From: Streptomyces sp. AC512_CC834
GTDB lineage: Bacteria; Actinomycetota; Actinomycetes; Streptomycetales; Streptomycetaceae
DNA length: 64,000 nucleotides
NCBI RefSeq assembly: GCF_019049325.1
Contig: NZ_JAGMUO010000014.1
Span: 62,001 to 126,000, forward strand
Direction of reading: 5' to 3'
Shown: piece after piece, positions 1-7,812 of the stretch
Numbering within the stretch: position 1 is the stretch's first letter
Layout of the letters: every line of letters begins with the position of its first letter
Program-made: the position numbers and the translations under genes
The notes under the pieces: model-generated
Told to the model about the DNA's origin: nothing
Database searches by the model: none
Seen by the model: only the letters and a program-made list of their open reading frames with translations

Positions 1-792
1 GACGCCGTAGACCAGGGCCAGCGGAGGCAGGATCAGGAAGGCCTGGAGGGTCTTCGCCAGGAACGCGCAGCCGATCGCGACGCCCGCCCACACCAGCCAC
101 TTGGTCCGGCCGTCCTCCAGCGCCCGTACGACGAGGTAGCAGGTGACGGACATCAGCAGCGCAAGGAGCGCGTCCGGGTTGTTGAACCGGAACATCAGCG
201 CCGCGACCGGCGTGAGCGCCAGGACGGCGCCCGCGATCAACCCGGCGGCGGGGCTGAACCGGCGGCGCACGGCGGCGTACACGACGGCGACCGTCGCGAC
301 GCCCATCAGCACCTCGGGGACGAGGATCGACCAGGAGGAGAGACCGAAGATCCTGACCGCCAGCGCCATCGGCCACAGCGCGGCCGGGGGCTTGTCGACG
401 GTGATGGCGTTGCCGGCGTCGAGCGAGCCGAAGAAGAACGCCTTCCAGGACTCGCTGCCCGCCTGCACGGCCGCCGAGTAGAAGGAGTTGGCGTAGCCGG
501 AGGCGCTCAGGTTGTAGAGGTAGAGCAGGGTGGTGGCCAGCAGCAGGCCGAGGAAGGCCGGGCGCACCCAGCGGGGGTCCTCCGGGCGGCCCCGCCACAG
601 TCCGCGGAGCCGGAGCCGGGTCTGCCCAGCGGCCTGCCGGGCGGCCTGCCGGTGGGAGGGGTGCGCCGACGAGGCCGGCGTACCCCCGTCCTCGCGGTCG
701 GCGGGACGCGTGTCGTCCACGTCCCCCGTCCGGTCGTCGTGCGTGTCGTGGGTGTCGTGCGTGTCGTGCGTGTCGTGCGTGTGCGTCGTCAT
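1..792 (-). CDS. GT39 (ArnT/PMT-like) polyprenol-linked glycosyltransferase, N-terminal part
   Basis: The first 264 codons of a membrane glycosyltransferase are present; the C-terminus is beyond the window edge. The ATG overlaps the stop of the upstream glycosyltransferase gene (ATGA), so the pair is probably co-translated. After a long hydrophilic N-terminus containing tandem Thr-His-Asp repeats come hydrophobic segments typical of GT-C enzymes, with NSFYSAAVQAGSESWKAF and the DKPPAALWP stretch usual in Streptomyces ArnT-like proteins. Members move a sugar from a polyprenyl phosphate donor at the outer membrane face. The adjacent GT2-GtrA protein could supply the lipid-linked sugar (inference). 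The acceptor cannot be told from sequence. Confidence 0.85.
   Translation of the reverse strand, partial: MTTHTHDTHDTHDTHDTHDDRTGDVDDTRPADREDGGTPASSAHPSHRQAARQAAGQTRLRLRGLWRGRPEDPRWVRPAFLGLLLATTLLYLYNLSASGYANSFYSAAVQAGSESWKAFFFGSLDAGNAITVDKPPAALWPMALAVRIFGLSSWSILVPEVLMGVATVAVVYAAVRRRFSPAAGLIAGAVLALTPVAALMFRFNNPDALLALLMSVTCYLVVRALEDGRTKWLVWAGVAIGCAFLAKTLQAFLILPPLALVYGV
733..792 (-). repeat. Tandem 9-bp repeats coding a Thr-His-Asp tract
   Basis: The 5' end of the GT39 gene is built of near-identical 9-bp units (GTCGTGCGT on the plus strand) encoding THD repeats immediately after the start codon. The tract lies in the predicted cytoplasmic N-terminus. Repeat number is likely to vary between strains by slippage. 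Confidence 0.7.
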
Positions 793-2198
793 CGTCCGTC
801 CATCGGGTCGGTGTCGGCGGAGCGCACCGGTTGCAGCCGCAGGGTCGCGTCGCTCCAGTGGTGGTAGGGGTCCGGGTGCCGAGGGGCCGGCGCGTCGGTG
901 ATCAGCGGCACGTCAATCGCGGGCTGCACGTCCCGCTCGGGCTGCAGGTCCCGCTCGGGCGCCGCGTCCGGGAACACCCAGGCGCGGAAGAGCAGGAAGC
1001 GCAGCACGGTGGCCGCGAGGTTGGCGGCGATCAGTACCGCCAGCTCGGTGGAGTGGTCCGGGTCGGCCGTCGCCGCGTTCAGGGCGGCGAGCGAACCGCT
1101 GGTCAGGACGAGACCGATGCCCCAGACGACCAGCCCCTGCGCCTGGTGCCGCACCGCGCCGCCCCGGCCCCGCACCCCGAAGGTGAGCCGCCGGTTGGCG
1201 GCGGTGTTGGCGACCGCCGAGACCAGCAGCGCGAGCGCGTTGGCGAGCTGGGAGCCGGCGAAGAGCCGGAAGCCGCTGTAGAGCAGCAGGTAGAAGAGAG
1301 TGGACAGGACGCCGACGACACAGAAGCCGACGAGTTGCCGGGCCAGCCCCTGCGGTACGTCCTTCAGGTCGCGGTCGCGCGGGTCGTCACCGAAGGGCCG
1401 GGCCAGCCGGTCCAGGGGCAGCGAACCGGTGGCCAGTGCCTTGCCGACCCGCCACACGCCCTTGAGGTCCTCGGTCGCGGTCTTCACGATGTGCACGGTG
1501 GAGTCGGGGTCGTCGACCCAGTCGACCGGCACCTCGTGGATCCGGCACCCGGCGCGCTCGGCGAGCACGAGCATCTCGGTGTCGAAGAACCAGCCGGTGT
1601 CCTCCACCAGCGGCAGCAGCACCCGGGCCACGTCGCGGCGGATCGCCTTGAAGCCGCACTGGGCGTCGGAGAAGCGGGCCTGGAGGGAGCCGCGCAGGAT
1701 GAGGTTGTAGGTGCGGGAGATGAACTCCCGCTTGGCCCCGCGCACCACCCGCGAGCTGCGGGCGAGCCGCGAGCCGATCGCGAGGTCCGAGTGGCCGGAG
1801 ATCAGCGGCGCCACCAGCGGCAGCAGCGCGTTCAGGTCGGTGGACAGGTCCACGTCCATGTAGGCCAGGACCGGGGCGTCCGAGGCCGACCAGACGGCCC
1901 GCAGGGCCCGGCCCCGCCCCTTCTGCTCCAGCCGGACGGACCTGACCCGGTCGAGGTCCGCCGCCAGCCGGGACGCGACGTGCCCGGTGGCGTCCGTGGA
2001 GGCGTTGTCCGCGACCGTGATGCGGAAGGCGTAGGGGAACGTCCGCGTGAGGTGCTCGTGCAGTCTCAGGACGCACGGCCTCAGGTCCTTCTCCTCGTTG
2101 TAGACGGGGATCACTACGTCCAGGACAGGCGTACCGGCTCCTGCGGCCGGGAGATGCTCCCGCGCCGGCAGGGAGCCGGGAGAAGAGTCGGTTCGCAT
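789..2198 (-). CDS. Bifunctional GT2 glycosyltransferase / GtrA-family membrane protein
   Basis: 469 residues. The N-terminal half is a GT-A family 2 glycosyltransferase of the dolichyl/polyprenyl-phosphate sugar synthase type: PVYNEEKDL near the start, then DVDLSTD for the metal-nucleotide site and the QCGFKA segment typical of DPM1/DPG synthases. The C-terminal half has about four hydrophobic helices matching GtrA (QLVGFCVVGVLSTLFYLLLY), a family linked to moving polyprenyl-linked sugars across the membrane. The start MRTDSSPGS was chosen because sequence upstream overlaps the sensor kinase gene in another frame. Likely role: makes and flips a polyprenyl-phosphate sugar used by the GT39 enzyme encoded next (inference). 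Confidence 0.9.
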   Translation of the reverse strand: MRTDSSPGSLPAREHLPAAGAGTPVLDVVIPVYNEEKDLRPCVLRLHEHLTRTFPYAFRITVADNASTDATGHVASRLAADLDRVRSVRLEQKGRGRALRAVWSASDAPVLAYMDVDLSTDLNALLPLVAPLISGHSDLAIGSRLARSSRVVRGAKREFISRTYNLILRGSLQARFSDAQCGFKAIRRDVARVLLPLVEDTGWFFDTEMLVLAERAGCRIHEVPVDWVDDPDSTVHIVKTATEDLKGVWRVGKALATGSLPLDRLARPFGDDPRDRDLKDVPQGLARQLVGFCVVGVLSTLFYLLLYSGFRLFAGSQLANALALLVSAVANTAANRRLTFGVRGRGGAVRHQAQGLVVWGIGLVLTSGSLAALNAATADPDHSTELAVLIAANLAATVLRFLLFRAWVFPDAAPERDLQPERDVQPAIDVPLITDAPAPRHPDPYHHWSDATLRLQPVRSADTDPMDGR

Positions 2199-2212
2199 GC
2201 GACCGACTCTTC

Positions 2213-3796
2213 TCAAGTCCCCTGTCGCACCCGTGTGGTGAGACTGTGCTGTGCCTGTGAGTGCGTCTGTGAGTGCGCCAGTGCGCCGGCCTGGTCGTGA
2301 ACCGGGTCGTGAACCTGGTCGTGAACAGCAGGAAGATGCACGGTGAACACCGTCCGACCGGGCTCGCTGTCGACGGTCACGCCACCGCCGTGGGCGGTCG
2401 TCACGGCCTGCACGATGGCGAGCCCGAGGCCCGTCGAGCCGGTCGCGCGGGAGCGCGCGGAGTCGCCGCGCGCGAACCGTTCGAAGACGCGCGGCAGCAA
2501 CTCGGCCGGGATCCCCGGCCCGTTGTCCGTCACGTCCACGCACAGCCACGCCCCGCTCCGTCGCACGCGCGCGGTGACGGTCGTACCGGGCGGCGTGTGG
2601 TTGCGGGCGTTGCCCAGCAGGTTGACCAGCACCTGCTGGAGCCGGGCGGCGTCCGCGGACACCTGCGCCGGTTCGTCGGGCAGGTCGAGGCGCCAGTTGT
2701 GGTCGAGGCCGGCCGCGCGGGCGTCGCTGACCGTGTCGACCACGAGCGGTACGAGGTCGGTCTGCGCGAACTCCAGCGGCCGCCCGGCGTCCAGGCGGGC
2801 CAGCAGCAGCAGATCCTCGACCAGCAGGGTCATGCGGCCGGCCTCGGACTCGATGCGGCCCAGCGCGTGCCGGGTGTCGGGGCCGACCTGTTCGCGTCCC
2901 CGGCGAGTGAGTTCGGCGTATCCGCGGATGGAGGCGAGGGGGGTGCGCAGTTCGTGGCTGGCGTCCGCGACGAACTGCCGTACCCGCGTCTCGCTCGCCT
3001 GCCGTGCGTGCAGGGCTCCGTGCACGTGGTTCAGCATCCGGTTGAGCGCGGAGCCGACCCGGCCGACCTCGGTGTGCGGGTCGCACTCGGCCGCCGGGAC
3101 GCGTTCGTCGAGGTTCACCTCGCCCGCGTGCAGCGGGAGTTCGGAGACCCGGGTGGCGGTGGCGGCGACCCTGCGCAGGGGGCGGGTGGCGACGCCGACC
3201 ATGACGGTCCCGGCGAGGGAGGCGGCGATGAGGCCGGCGGCAGTGACGCTGACCTCGACGATGAGCAGCGTGTTGACGGTGACGTCGACGTCGGAGGTGG
3301 AGAGGGCGGCGTAGTAGCCGTCGTGGTACTCCACGCGGTAGTCGCCGAGGTCGGCGATCTCGACGGTGTGCGCCTTGCCGTCCCGGGGGACGGAGGCCAG
3401 CGCGGCACTCTGGTCCTCGCTGAGGGAGACCGCCGTCGTGCCGCTGAGGTCGGTGGCCTCGTCGTCCTTCTTGCCGTACTTGGCGTCCACGACGACGCCG
3501 TCGCGCACCTCGGCGACGATCGTGCCGCGCGGTTGTGGTCCGTGGGTGACGAACTCGTCGAGGTCCATCCCCTGCGGCGCCCCGCCGCCGGGCCCCGGTT
3601 CACCGGGCGGCCCGAAGCCGGACACCCGCTTCACGACCTCCTGCACCTGCCCGTCCAACTGCTCGTACAGGTGCGACCGCAACGCCAGCGTCGTCACCGT
3701 GCCGATCACCGCGCACACCACCGCGATCAGCGCCACCGACGCGACGACGAGCCGCGTCCGCAGGGTCCGCGGCCGCGGTCGTCGCCGGCGGCTCAC
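2213..3796 (-). CDS. Two-component sensor histidine kinase
   Basis: 527 residues. TM1 is near residues 15-40, followed by an extracytoplasmic sensor region of about 110 residues, TM2, a HAMP segment, a HisKA domain with phospho-acceptor H281 in ADASHELRTPLASI, and HATPase_c with an N box (LVNLLGNARNH), G1 (DNGPGIP) and G2 (GSTGLGLAIV). The GTG start overlaps the response-regulator stop as GTGA, so the two are translationally coupled. The extreme C-terminus is a low-complexity His/Gln/Asp stretch (repeats such as VHDQVHDPVHD). The signal is unknown; linkage to the lipid-sugar glycosyltransferases suggests a cell-envelope role. Confidence 0.95.
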   Translation of the reverse strand: MSRRRRPRPRTLRTRLVVASVALIAVVCAVIGTVTTLALRSHLYEQLDGQVQEVVKRVSGFGPPGEPGPGGGAPQGMDLDEFVTHGPQPRGTIVAEVRDGVVVDAKYGKKDDEATDLSGTTAVSLSEDQSAALASVPRDGKAHTVEIADLGDYRVEYHDGYYAALSTSDVDVTVNTLLIVEVSVTAAGLIAASLAGTVMVGVATRPLRRVAATATRVSELPLHAGEVNLDERVPAAECDPHTEVGRVGSALNRMLNHVHGALHARQASETRVRQFVADASHELRTPLASIRGYAELTRRGREQVGPDTRHALGRIESEAGRMTLLVEDLLLLARLDAGRPLEFAQTDLVPLVVDTVSDARAAGLDHNWRLDLPDEPAQVSADAARLQQVLVNLLGNARNHTPPGTTVTARVRRSGAWLCVDVTDNGPGIPAELLPRVFERFARGDSARSRATGSTGLGLAIVQAVTTAHGGGVTVDSEPGRTVFTVHLPAVHDQVHDPVHDQAGALAHSQTHSQAQHSLTTRVRQGT

Positions 3797-4533
3797 GAGA
3801 CCGCGGGCTTGATCAGGTAACCGGCGCCGCGCCGGGTGTGGATCATCGGCTCGCGCCCTGCGTCGATCTTCCGGCGCAGGTAGGAGATGTACAGCTCGAC
3901 GACGTTGGCCTGTCCGCCGAAGTCGTAGGACCACACGCGGTCCAGGATCTGCGCCTTGCTCAGCACCCGCCGCGGGTTGCGCATGAGGAAGCGCAGCAGC
4001 TCGAACTCGGTGGCGGTGAGGTGGATGCCGTCGCCGCTCCGGGTGACCTCGTGGCTGTCCTCGTCGAGGGTGAGGTCGCCCACGACGAGTACGGAGTCGG
4101 AACGCCGGTCGGCGGCGCCCGAACGCCGGATCAGTCCGCGCAGCCGGGCGACGACCTCCTCGAGGCTGAACGGCTTGGTGACGTAGTCGTCCCCGCCCGC
4201 GGTCAGCCCCGCGATACGGTCCTCGACCGCGTCCTTGGCGGTCAGGAACAGCACCGGCACGTCCGGCAGGTCGCGGCGCAGCCGCCCCAGCACGCTCAGG
4301 CCGTCCATGTCGGGCAGCATCATGTCCAGTACGACGGCGTCGGGCCGGAACTCGCGCGCGGTCTGGACGGCGCCGTGGCCGTCCCCGGCGCTGCGGATCT
4401 GCCAGCCCTCGTAGCGCAGGGCCATGGACAGCAGCTCGGTGATGGACAGCTCGTCGTCCACTACAAGCACCCGGACGGGGCTCCCGTCCGGCCTCAGCAG
4501 TTCGGTACGCCCCTGGGGCGAGGTCGTGGTCAT
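3793..4533 (-). CDS. OmpR/PhoB-family response regulator
   Basis: 246 residues. The receiver domain has acidic residues VVDDE, phospho-acceptor D70 in VVLDMMLPD, T98 region LTAKD and K120 in YVTKPF. The C-terminal winged helix carries LTATEFELLRFLMRNPRRV and ends with RRGAGYLIKP. The ATG at 4533 was chosen over longer in-frame starts: a -10-like CATCGT lies 7 nt upstream, consistent with leaderless transcription, and no Shine-Dalgarno is visible. It is coupled to the kinase by a GTGA overlap. Direct CTCTGAGA repeats just upstream could be its own binding site. Confidence 0.95.
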   Translation of the reverse strand: MTTTSPQGRTELLRPDGSPVRVLVVDDELSITELLSMALRYEGWQIRSAGDGHGAVQTAREFRPDAVVLDMMLPDMDGLSVLGRLRRDLPDVPVLFLTAKDAVEDRIAGLTAGGDDYVTKPFSLEEVVARLRGLIRRSGAADRRSDSVLVVGDLTLDEDSHEVTRSGDGIHLTATEFELLRFLMRNPRRVLSKAQILDRVWSYDFGGQANVVELYISYLRRKIDAGREPMIHTRRGAGYLIKPAVS

Positions 4534-4554
4534 AGCGGACACGATGGCGGGGCG

Positions 4555-4595
4555 CTCTGAGAGCACCCTTTCCCCAAGCTGTGATTTCTCTGAGA
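4555..4595 (-). promoter_or_regulatory. Direct CTCTGAGA repeats upstream of the response-regulator gene
   Basis: CTCTGAGA occurs at 4555-4562 and again at 4588-4595 (33 bp apart, about three helical turns, same orientation) just ahead of the probable leaderless start of the response regulator. OmpR-family dimers bind direct repeats, so autoregulation is plausible but only inferred. Confidence 0.4.
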
Positions 4596-4625
4596 AACCC
4601 ACAGGCGCCGCTCGGGCACCGCCCT

Positions 4626-5309
4626 TCAGGCCTCTCCGGTCAGTCCCTCCGCCGTGAGCGTGAGGTGCCGGACCAGGACCTCGGCCGCGGCGTCGGCGTC
4701 ACGGGCCAGCGCCGCCTCCTCCAGCCGGCGGTGCTCCTCGACGCCGTCCCGGCCGGGACGGCGGTGCGACGACCAGCGGCGGGCCAGCTCGCTCGCCGTC
4801 CACAGCCGGTCGAAGGTGTCCAGCAGTACGGGATTGCCGCAGCCCTCCATCAGGGCGCGGTGGAAGAGCCGGTGCGCCTCGGACCACGCGTCGCTGTAGT
4901 ACTCGCCCTCGTCCGGCGCGTACACGGGCGTGCGGGACAGCCGGTGGTGGGCGGCGCGCACCCGGGCCTCCCAGTCGACGTCGCCGCGCTCGACGGACAT
5001 GCGCAGCAGGACCGGTTCGACGGTGCGGCGGGCCTCCGCGATCTCCTGCCAGCGGCGGTCGGAGAAGGCCGGGACGGCGAAGCCGCGGTTGGGCAGCCGG
5101 TCGGCGAGCCCGTCGCCGACCACCCGCACGAGGGCCTCGCGCACCACGGCCAGGCTCACGCCCTGCTCCTTGGCGAGGTCCTGCGGCTTGAGGGCGGCAC
5201 CTGGGGCGTGGTCGCCGCGCATGATCGCGTCCCGCAGGCGTGCGTAGACCTGCTCGGAGAGCATCCGCTTGCCCGTCGGCGGGGGCGGGGTGGTGCCGGT
5301 CTGAGTCAT
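4626..5309 (-). CDS. GntR-family (FadR/FCD-type) transcriptional regulator
   Basis: 227 residues. The N-terminal winged helix-turn-helix spans about residues 15-80 (LSEQVYARLRDAIMRGDHAPG, here read as two adjacent motifs, then SLAVVREALVRVVGDGL). The C-terminal helical ligand-binding domain is FCD-like, with candidate metal/ligand positions in the EAHRLFHRAL and HLTLT segments. It diverges from the PEBP/DtxR pair, and an AT-rich palindrome with a repeated half-site lies between them, so it probably controls that pair and itself. The ligand is unknown. Confidence 0.9.
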   Translation of the reverse strand: MTQTGTTPPPPTGKRMLSEQVYARLRDAIMRGDHAPGAALKPQDLAKEQGVSLAVVREALVRVVGDGLADRLPNRGFAVPAFSDRRWQEIAEARRTVEPVLLRMSVERGDVDWEARVRAAHHRLSRTPVYAPDEGEYYSDAWSEAHRLFHRALMEGCGNPVLLDTFDRLWTASELARRWSSHRRPGRDGVEEHRRLEEAALARDADAAAEVLVRHLTLTAEGLTGEA

Positions 5310-5334
5310 GGGGCCAGCATAGACGATCCCTTGA

Positions 5335-5367
5335 ATAATCGATTATAAGTGTTATGGTCGATTACAA
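5335..5367. promoter_or_regulatory. Candidate operator: palindrome plus repeated half-site
   Basis: A perfect 12-bp palindrome, ATAATCGATTAT (5335-5346), sits in a strikingly AT-rich patch between the divergent GntR and PEBP genes. Its right part, TCGATTATAA (5339-5348), is repeated as TCGATTACAA at 5358-5367, 19 bp further on. This looks like two binding sites for one regulator, most likely the adjacent GntR protein. Confidence 0.5.
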
Positions 5368-5469
5368 AGGTCGCCGCGATCGCCGCGATCGCCGCGGCCG
5401 TCCAGCAAGAGCCGTCCAGCAAGGGCCGTCCCACAACGGTCGGCCAAGTCCGAAAGGAACGACGACGCG

Positions 5470-6003
5470 ATGAGCGCCAACAACCCGTTCGCCCGCCTCC
5501 CCGAGGCGGCCTCCTTCACCCTCACCAGCACCACCGTCGCCGACGGCGCTCCCTGGCCGGACGCGCAGCACTCCTCCGGCGTCCCCGGCGGCAAGGACGT
5601 CTCCCCGCATCTGGCGTGGAGCGGCGCGCCGGAGGGCACCAGGAGCTACGCCGTCACCGTCTACGACCCCGACGCCCCCACCGGGTCCGGCTTCTGGCAC
5701 TGGGCGGTCGCCGACATCCCCGCCGCCGTCACCGAACTGTCCGAGGGCGCCGGCGACGACACCGGCTCGGGCCTGCCCGAGGCCGCCTTCCAGCTCCCCA
5801 ACGACGCCCGCGCGGCCCGCTACATAGGCGCCGCCCCGCCGGCCGGGCACGGCCCGCACCGGTACTTCGTCGTGGTGCACGCCCTCGACGTCGAGTCCAT
5901 CGGCGTCCCGGCCGACGCCACCCCGGCCGTCCTCGGCTTCACCATGGCCGGGCACATCCTCGGCCGCGCGGTCCTGACCGCCACCGCCGAGACTCCCGCC
6001 TGA
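5470..6003 (+). CDS. YbhB/YbcL family PEBP (Raf-kinase-inhibitor-like) protein
   Basis: 177 residues covering the whole bacterial PEBP fold: DVSPHLAWSGAPEGTRSYAV, YDPDAPTGSGFWHW (the DPDxP signature), GPHRYFVVVHALD and the C-terminal HILGRAVL segment. Family members are small cytosolic ligand-binding proteins of uncertain function. A Shine-Dalgarno AAAGGA lies about 10 nt before the ATG. The DtxR-type regulator gene begins 8 nt after its stop, so the two should be in one transcript. Confidence 0.93.
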   Translation: MSANNPFARLPEAASFTLTSTTVADGAPWPDAQHSSGVPGGKDVSPHLAWSGAPEGTRSYAVTVYDPDAPTGSGFWHWAVADIPAAVTELSEGAGDDTGSGLPEAAFQLPNDARAARYIGAAPPAGHGPHRYFVVVHALDVESIGVPADATPAVLGFTMAGHILGRAVLTATAETPA

Positions 6004-6011
6004 TCCACCGC

Positions 6012-6707
6012 GTGTCCAAGCTCATCGACACCACGGAGATGTACCTCCGCACCGTCCTGGAGCTCGAGGAGGAGGGCGTGGTCCCGCTGCGCGCCCGCAT
6101 CGCCGAGCACCTGGACCAGAGCGGCCCCACCGTGAGCCAGACCGTCGCCCGCATGGAACGCGACGGACTGCTGCGGATCGCCGCCGACCGGCACCTGGAG
6201 CTGACCGACGCGGGCAGGCGGCTGGCGACGCGCGTGATGCGCAAGCACCGGCTCGCGGAGTGCCTGCTCGTCGACGTCATCGGCCTGGAGTGGGAGCAGG
6301 TCCACGCCGAGGCCTGCCGCTGGGAGCACGTGATGAGCGAGGCCGTCGAACGCCGCCTGCTGCACCTGCTGCGGCACCCGACCGAGTCGCCCTACGGCAA
6401 CCCGATCCCGGGCCTGGAGGAACTGGACGGGAGGAGGCGCTCCCTGCCCCCGTGCCCCGGCGGGAACACGGTCAGCCTCAGCGACCTGGTGCTCGGGCCG
6501 GACGGTGTCGGCGCGGTCGTCCGGCGCATCGGGGAGCCGGTCCAGACCGACCGCGGGCTGCTGTCCGCCCTGCGGCGGGCCGGGGTGCGGCCCGGCGCGG
6601 TCGTGAGCGTCACGCCGTGTCCGGGCGGCGTGACGGTCGGCGGCGTCGGCCGGACCGCCGAACTCCCCACTCGGACCGCCGCCCACGTCTTCGTCGCCCC
6701 GCTGTGA
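6012..6707 (+). CDS. DtxR/IdeR-family metal-dependent regulator
   Basis: 231 residues from GTG (VSKLIDTTEMYLRTV), the length of classical IdeR/DmdR proteins. The winged helix (ARIAEHLDQSGPTVSQTVAR) is followed by the dimerisation/metal domain with MRKHRLAECLLVDVIGLEW and CRWEHVMSE, holding the conserved His, Glu and Cys ligands, then PYGNPIPGL, and a C-terminal SH3-like FeoA domain. The start is eight bases after the PEBP stop, hence probable translational coupling. Streptomyces normally have a separate main iron regulator, so this may be a second copy with its own targets (inference). Confidence 0.93.
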   Translation: MSKLIDTTEMYLRTVLELEEEGVVPLRARIAEHLDQSGPTVSQTVARMERDGLLRIAADRHLELTDAGRRLATRVMRKHRLAECLLVDVIGLEWEQVHAEACRWEHVMSEAVERRLLHLLRHPTESPYGNPIPGLEELDGRRRSLPPCPGGNTVSLSDLVLGPDGVGAVVRRIGEPVQTDRGLLSALRRAGVRPGAVVSVTPCPGGVTVGGVGRTAELPTRTAAHVFVAPL

Positions 6708-6752
6708 ACCCGGCCGTCCCACCGGCCGCCCCGTGCGTGACGGAGAGGCACC

Positions 6753-7643
6753 TCAGCGCCCCGGCAGCCCGAACAGCCGGGCCGCGTTGTCGTGGCAGAC
6801 GCCGCGCAGCCAGTCGTCCCCCAGCTCCAGCCGCTCCAGCACGTGTAGCTGATGCAGGTAGGGATAGGGGATGTTGGGGAAGTCCGAACCCAGCAGGACG
6901 CGGTCGCCGAGGTCCGCCAGCCGGGGCAGCGCACGGCGCGGGAAGGGCGCGAGACGCTCGCTGAAGTCGGTGAACGCCATGGTCGTGTCCAGCCGCACCT
7001 CCCCGTACCGCTCGGCGAGGTCGAGAAAGTCCTCGTACTCGGGCATCCCCAGGTGCGCGACGACCAGCCGCAGCCGGGGGTGGCGCGCGAGGACGCGCGC
7101 GATCGGCTCGGGGCCGGTGTGCTTGCCGGGCGCCGGTCCCGACCCGCAGTGGATGACGACCGGGACCCCCGCCTCGGCGAGCACCGCCCACGCCGGGTCG
7201 AGCAGCTCGTCGGCCGGGTCGTATGCCCCCACCTGCACATGCGCCTTGAAGACCCGCGCCCCCGACTCGACGGCCCGGCGGACATACGTCTCGACGCCCG
7301 GCTCGGGGAAGAGGGTGGCGGTGTGCAGGCAGTCGGGCGTCCGGCGGGCGAAGTCCACCGCCCAGTCGTTCAGCCACTGGGCCATGCCCGCCTTGTGCGG
7401 ATACAGCATGGCGGTGAAGGCCCGCACCCCGAACGCCCGCAGCAGCTCCGCGCGTTCGTCCTCCTCCTTCCGATAGGTGATCGGCCACTCGACCCCGCCG
7501 GTCAGCGGTCCGAGGGCGTCGAAGTAGCCCCAGACCTTGCGCAGCACCCGCTCGGGCATGAAGTGCGTGTGCACGTCGACCAGCCCGGGCAGCCCGAGCC
7601 CCTCCCAGAACCGGCGGACCTGCCCGGCCTCGTGATCACTCAT
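6753..7643 (-). CDS. Amidohydrolase 2 family metal-dependent hydrolase
   Basis: 296 residues with the amidohydrolase TIM-barrel layout: metal-binding VDVHTHF near residue 25, VVIHCGSGP in the middle, VVAHLGMPEYEDFLDLAERY, and the late LLGSDFPN aspartate motif. This subgroup includes decarboxylases and lactone hydrolases (ACMSD-like), but the substrate cannot be assigned. It converges with the DtxR-type gene. It runs in the same direction as the DUF2797 gene, 164 bp of repeat-rich sequence apart. Confidence 0.88.
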   Translation of the reverse strand: MSDHEAGQVRRFWEGLGLPGLVDVHTHFMPERVLRKVWGYFDALGPLTGGVEWPITYRKEEDERAELLRAFGVRAFTAMLYPHKAGMAQWLNDWAVDFARRTPDCLHTATLFPEPGVETYVRRAVESGARVFKAHVQVGAYDPADELLDPAWAVLAEAGVPVVIHCGSGPAPGKHTGPEPIARVLARHPRLRLVVAHLGMPEYEDFLDLAERYGEVRLDTTMAFTDFSERLAPFPRRALPRLADLGDRVLLGSDFPNIPYPYLHQLHVLERLELGDDWLRGVCHDNAARLFGLPGR

Positions 7644-7684
7644 GCGGCCACGATCGCGCCCCGCGGCCCCGCGAACAAGGGGGG

Positions 7685-7812
7685 ACCGAAGAGGAGAGGC
7701 CCGAAGAGGAGAGGCCGAAGGAGGCGGAAGGGAGGGCCGAAGGCGGAGCCGAGGGGAGGGCCCGGAAAGTGCGAGAGCCCGGAAAGTGCGAGGTCAGAGA
7801 TCAGAGGTCAGA
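7685..7812. repeat. Purine-rich imperfect tandem repeats
   Basis: The gap between two minus-strand genes is almost pure purine on the plus strand. It has two CCGAAGAGGAGAGG copies near 7686-7714 and two exact CCCGGAAAGTGCGAG copies at 7761-7775 and 7778-7792, then TCAGAG repeats. No gene or clear terminator is visible. Confidence 0.6.

Noticed and set aside
2273..3820. A 515-codon open frame on the plus strand opposite the sensor kinase
   Set aside because: It is the antisense shadow of a well-supported kinase; high GC removes stop codons. No ribosome-binding site, and the translation is low-complexity Gly/Arg/Val.
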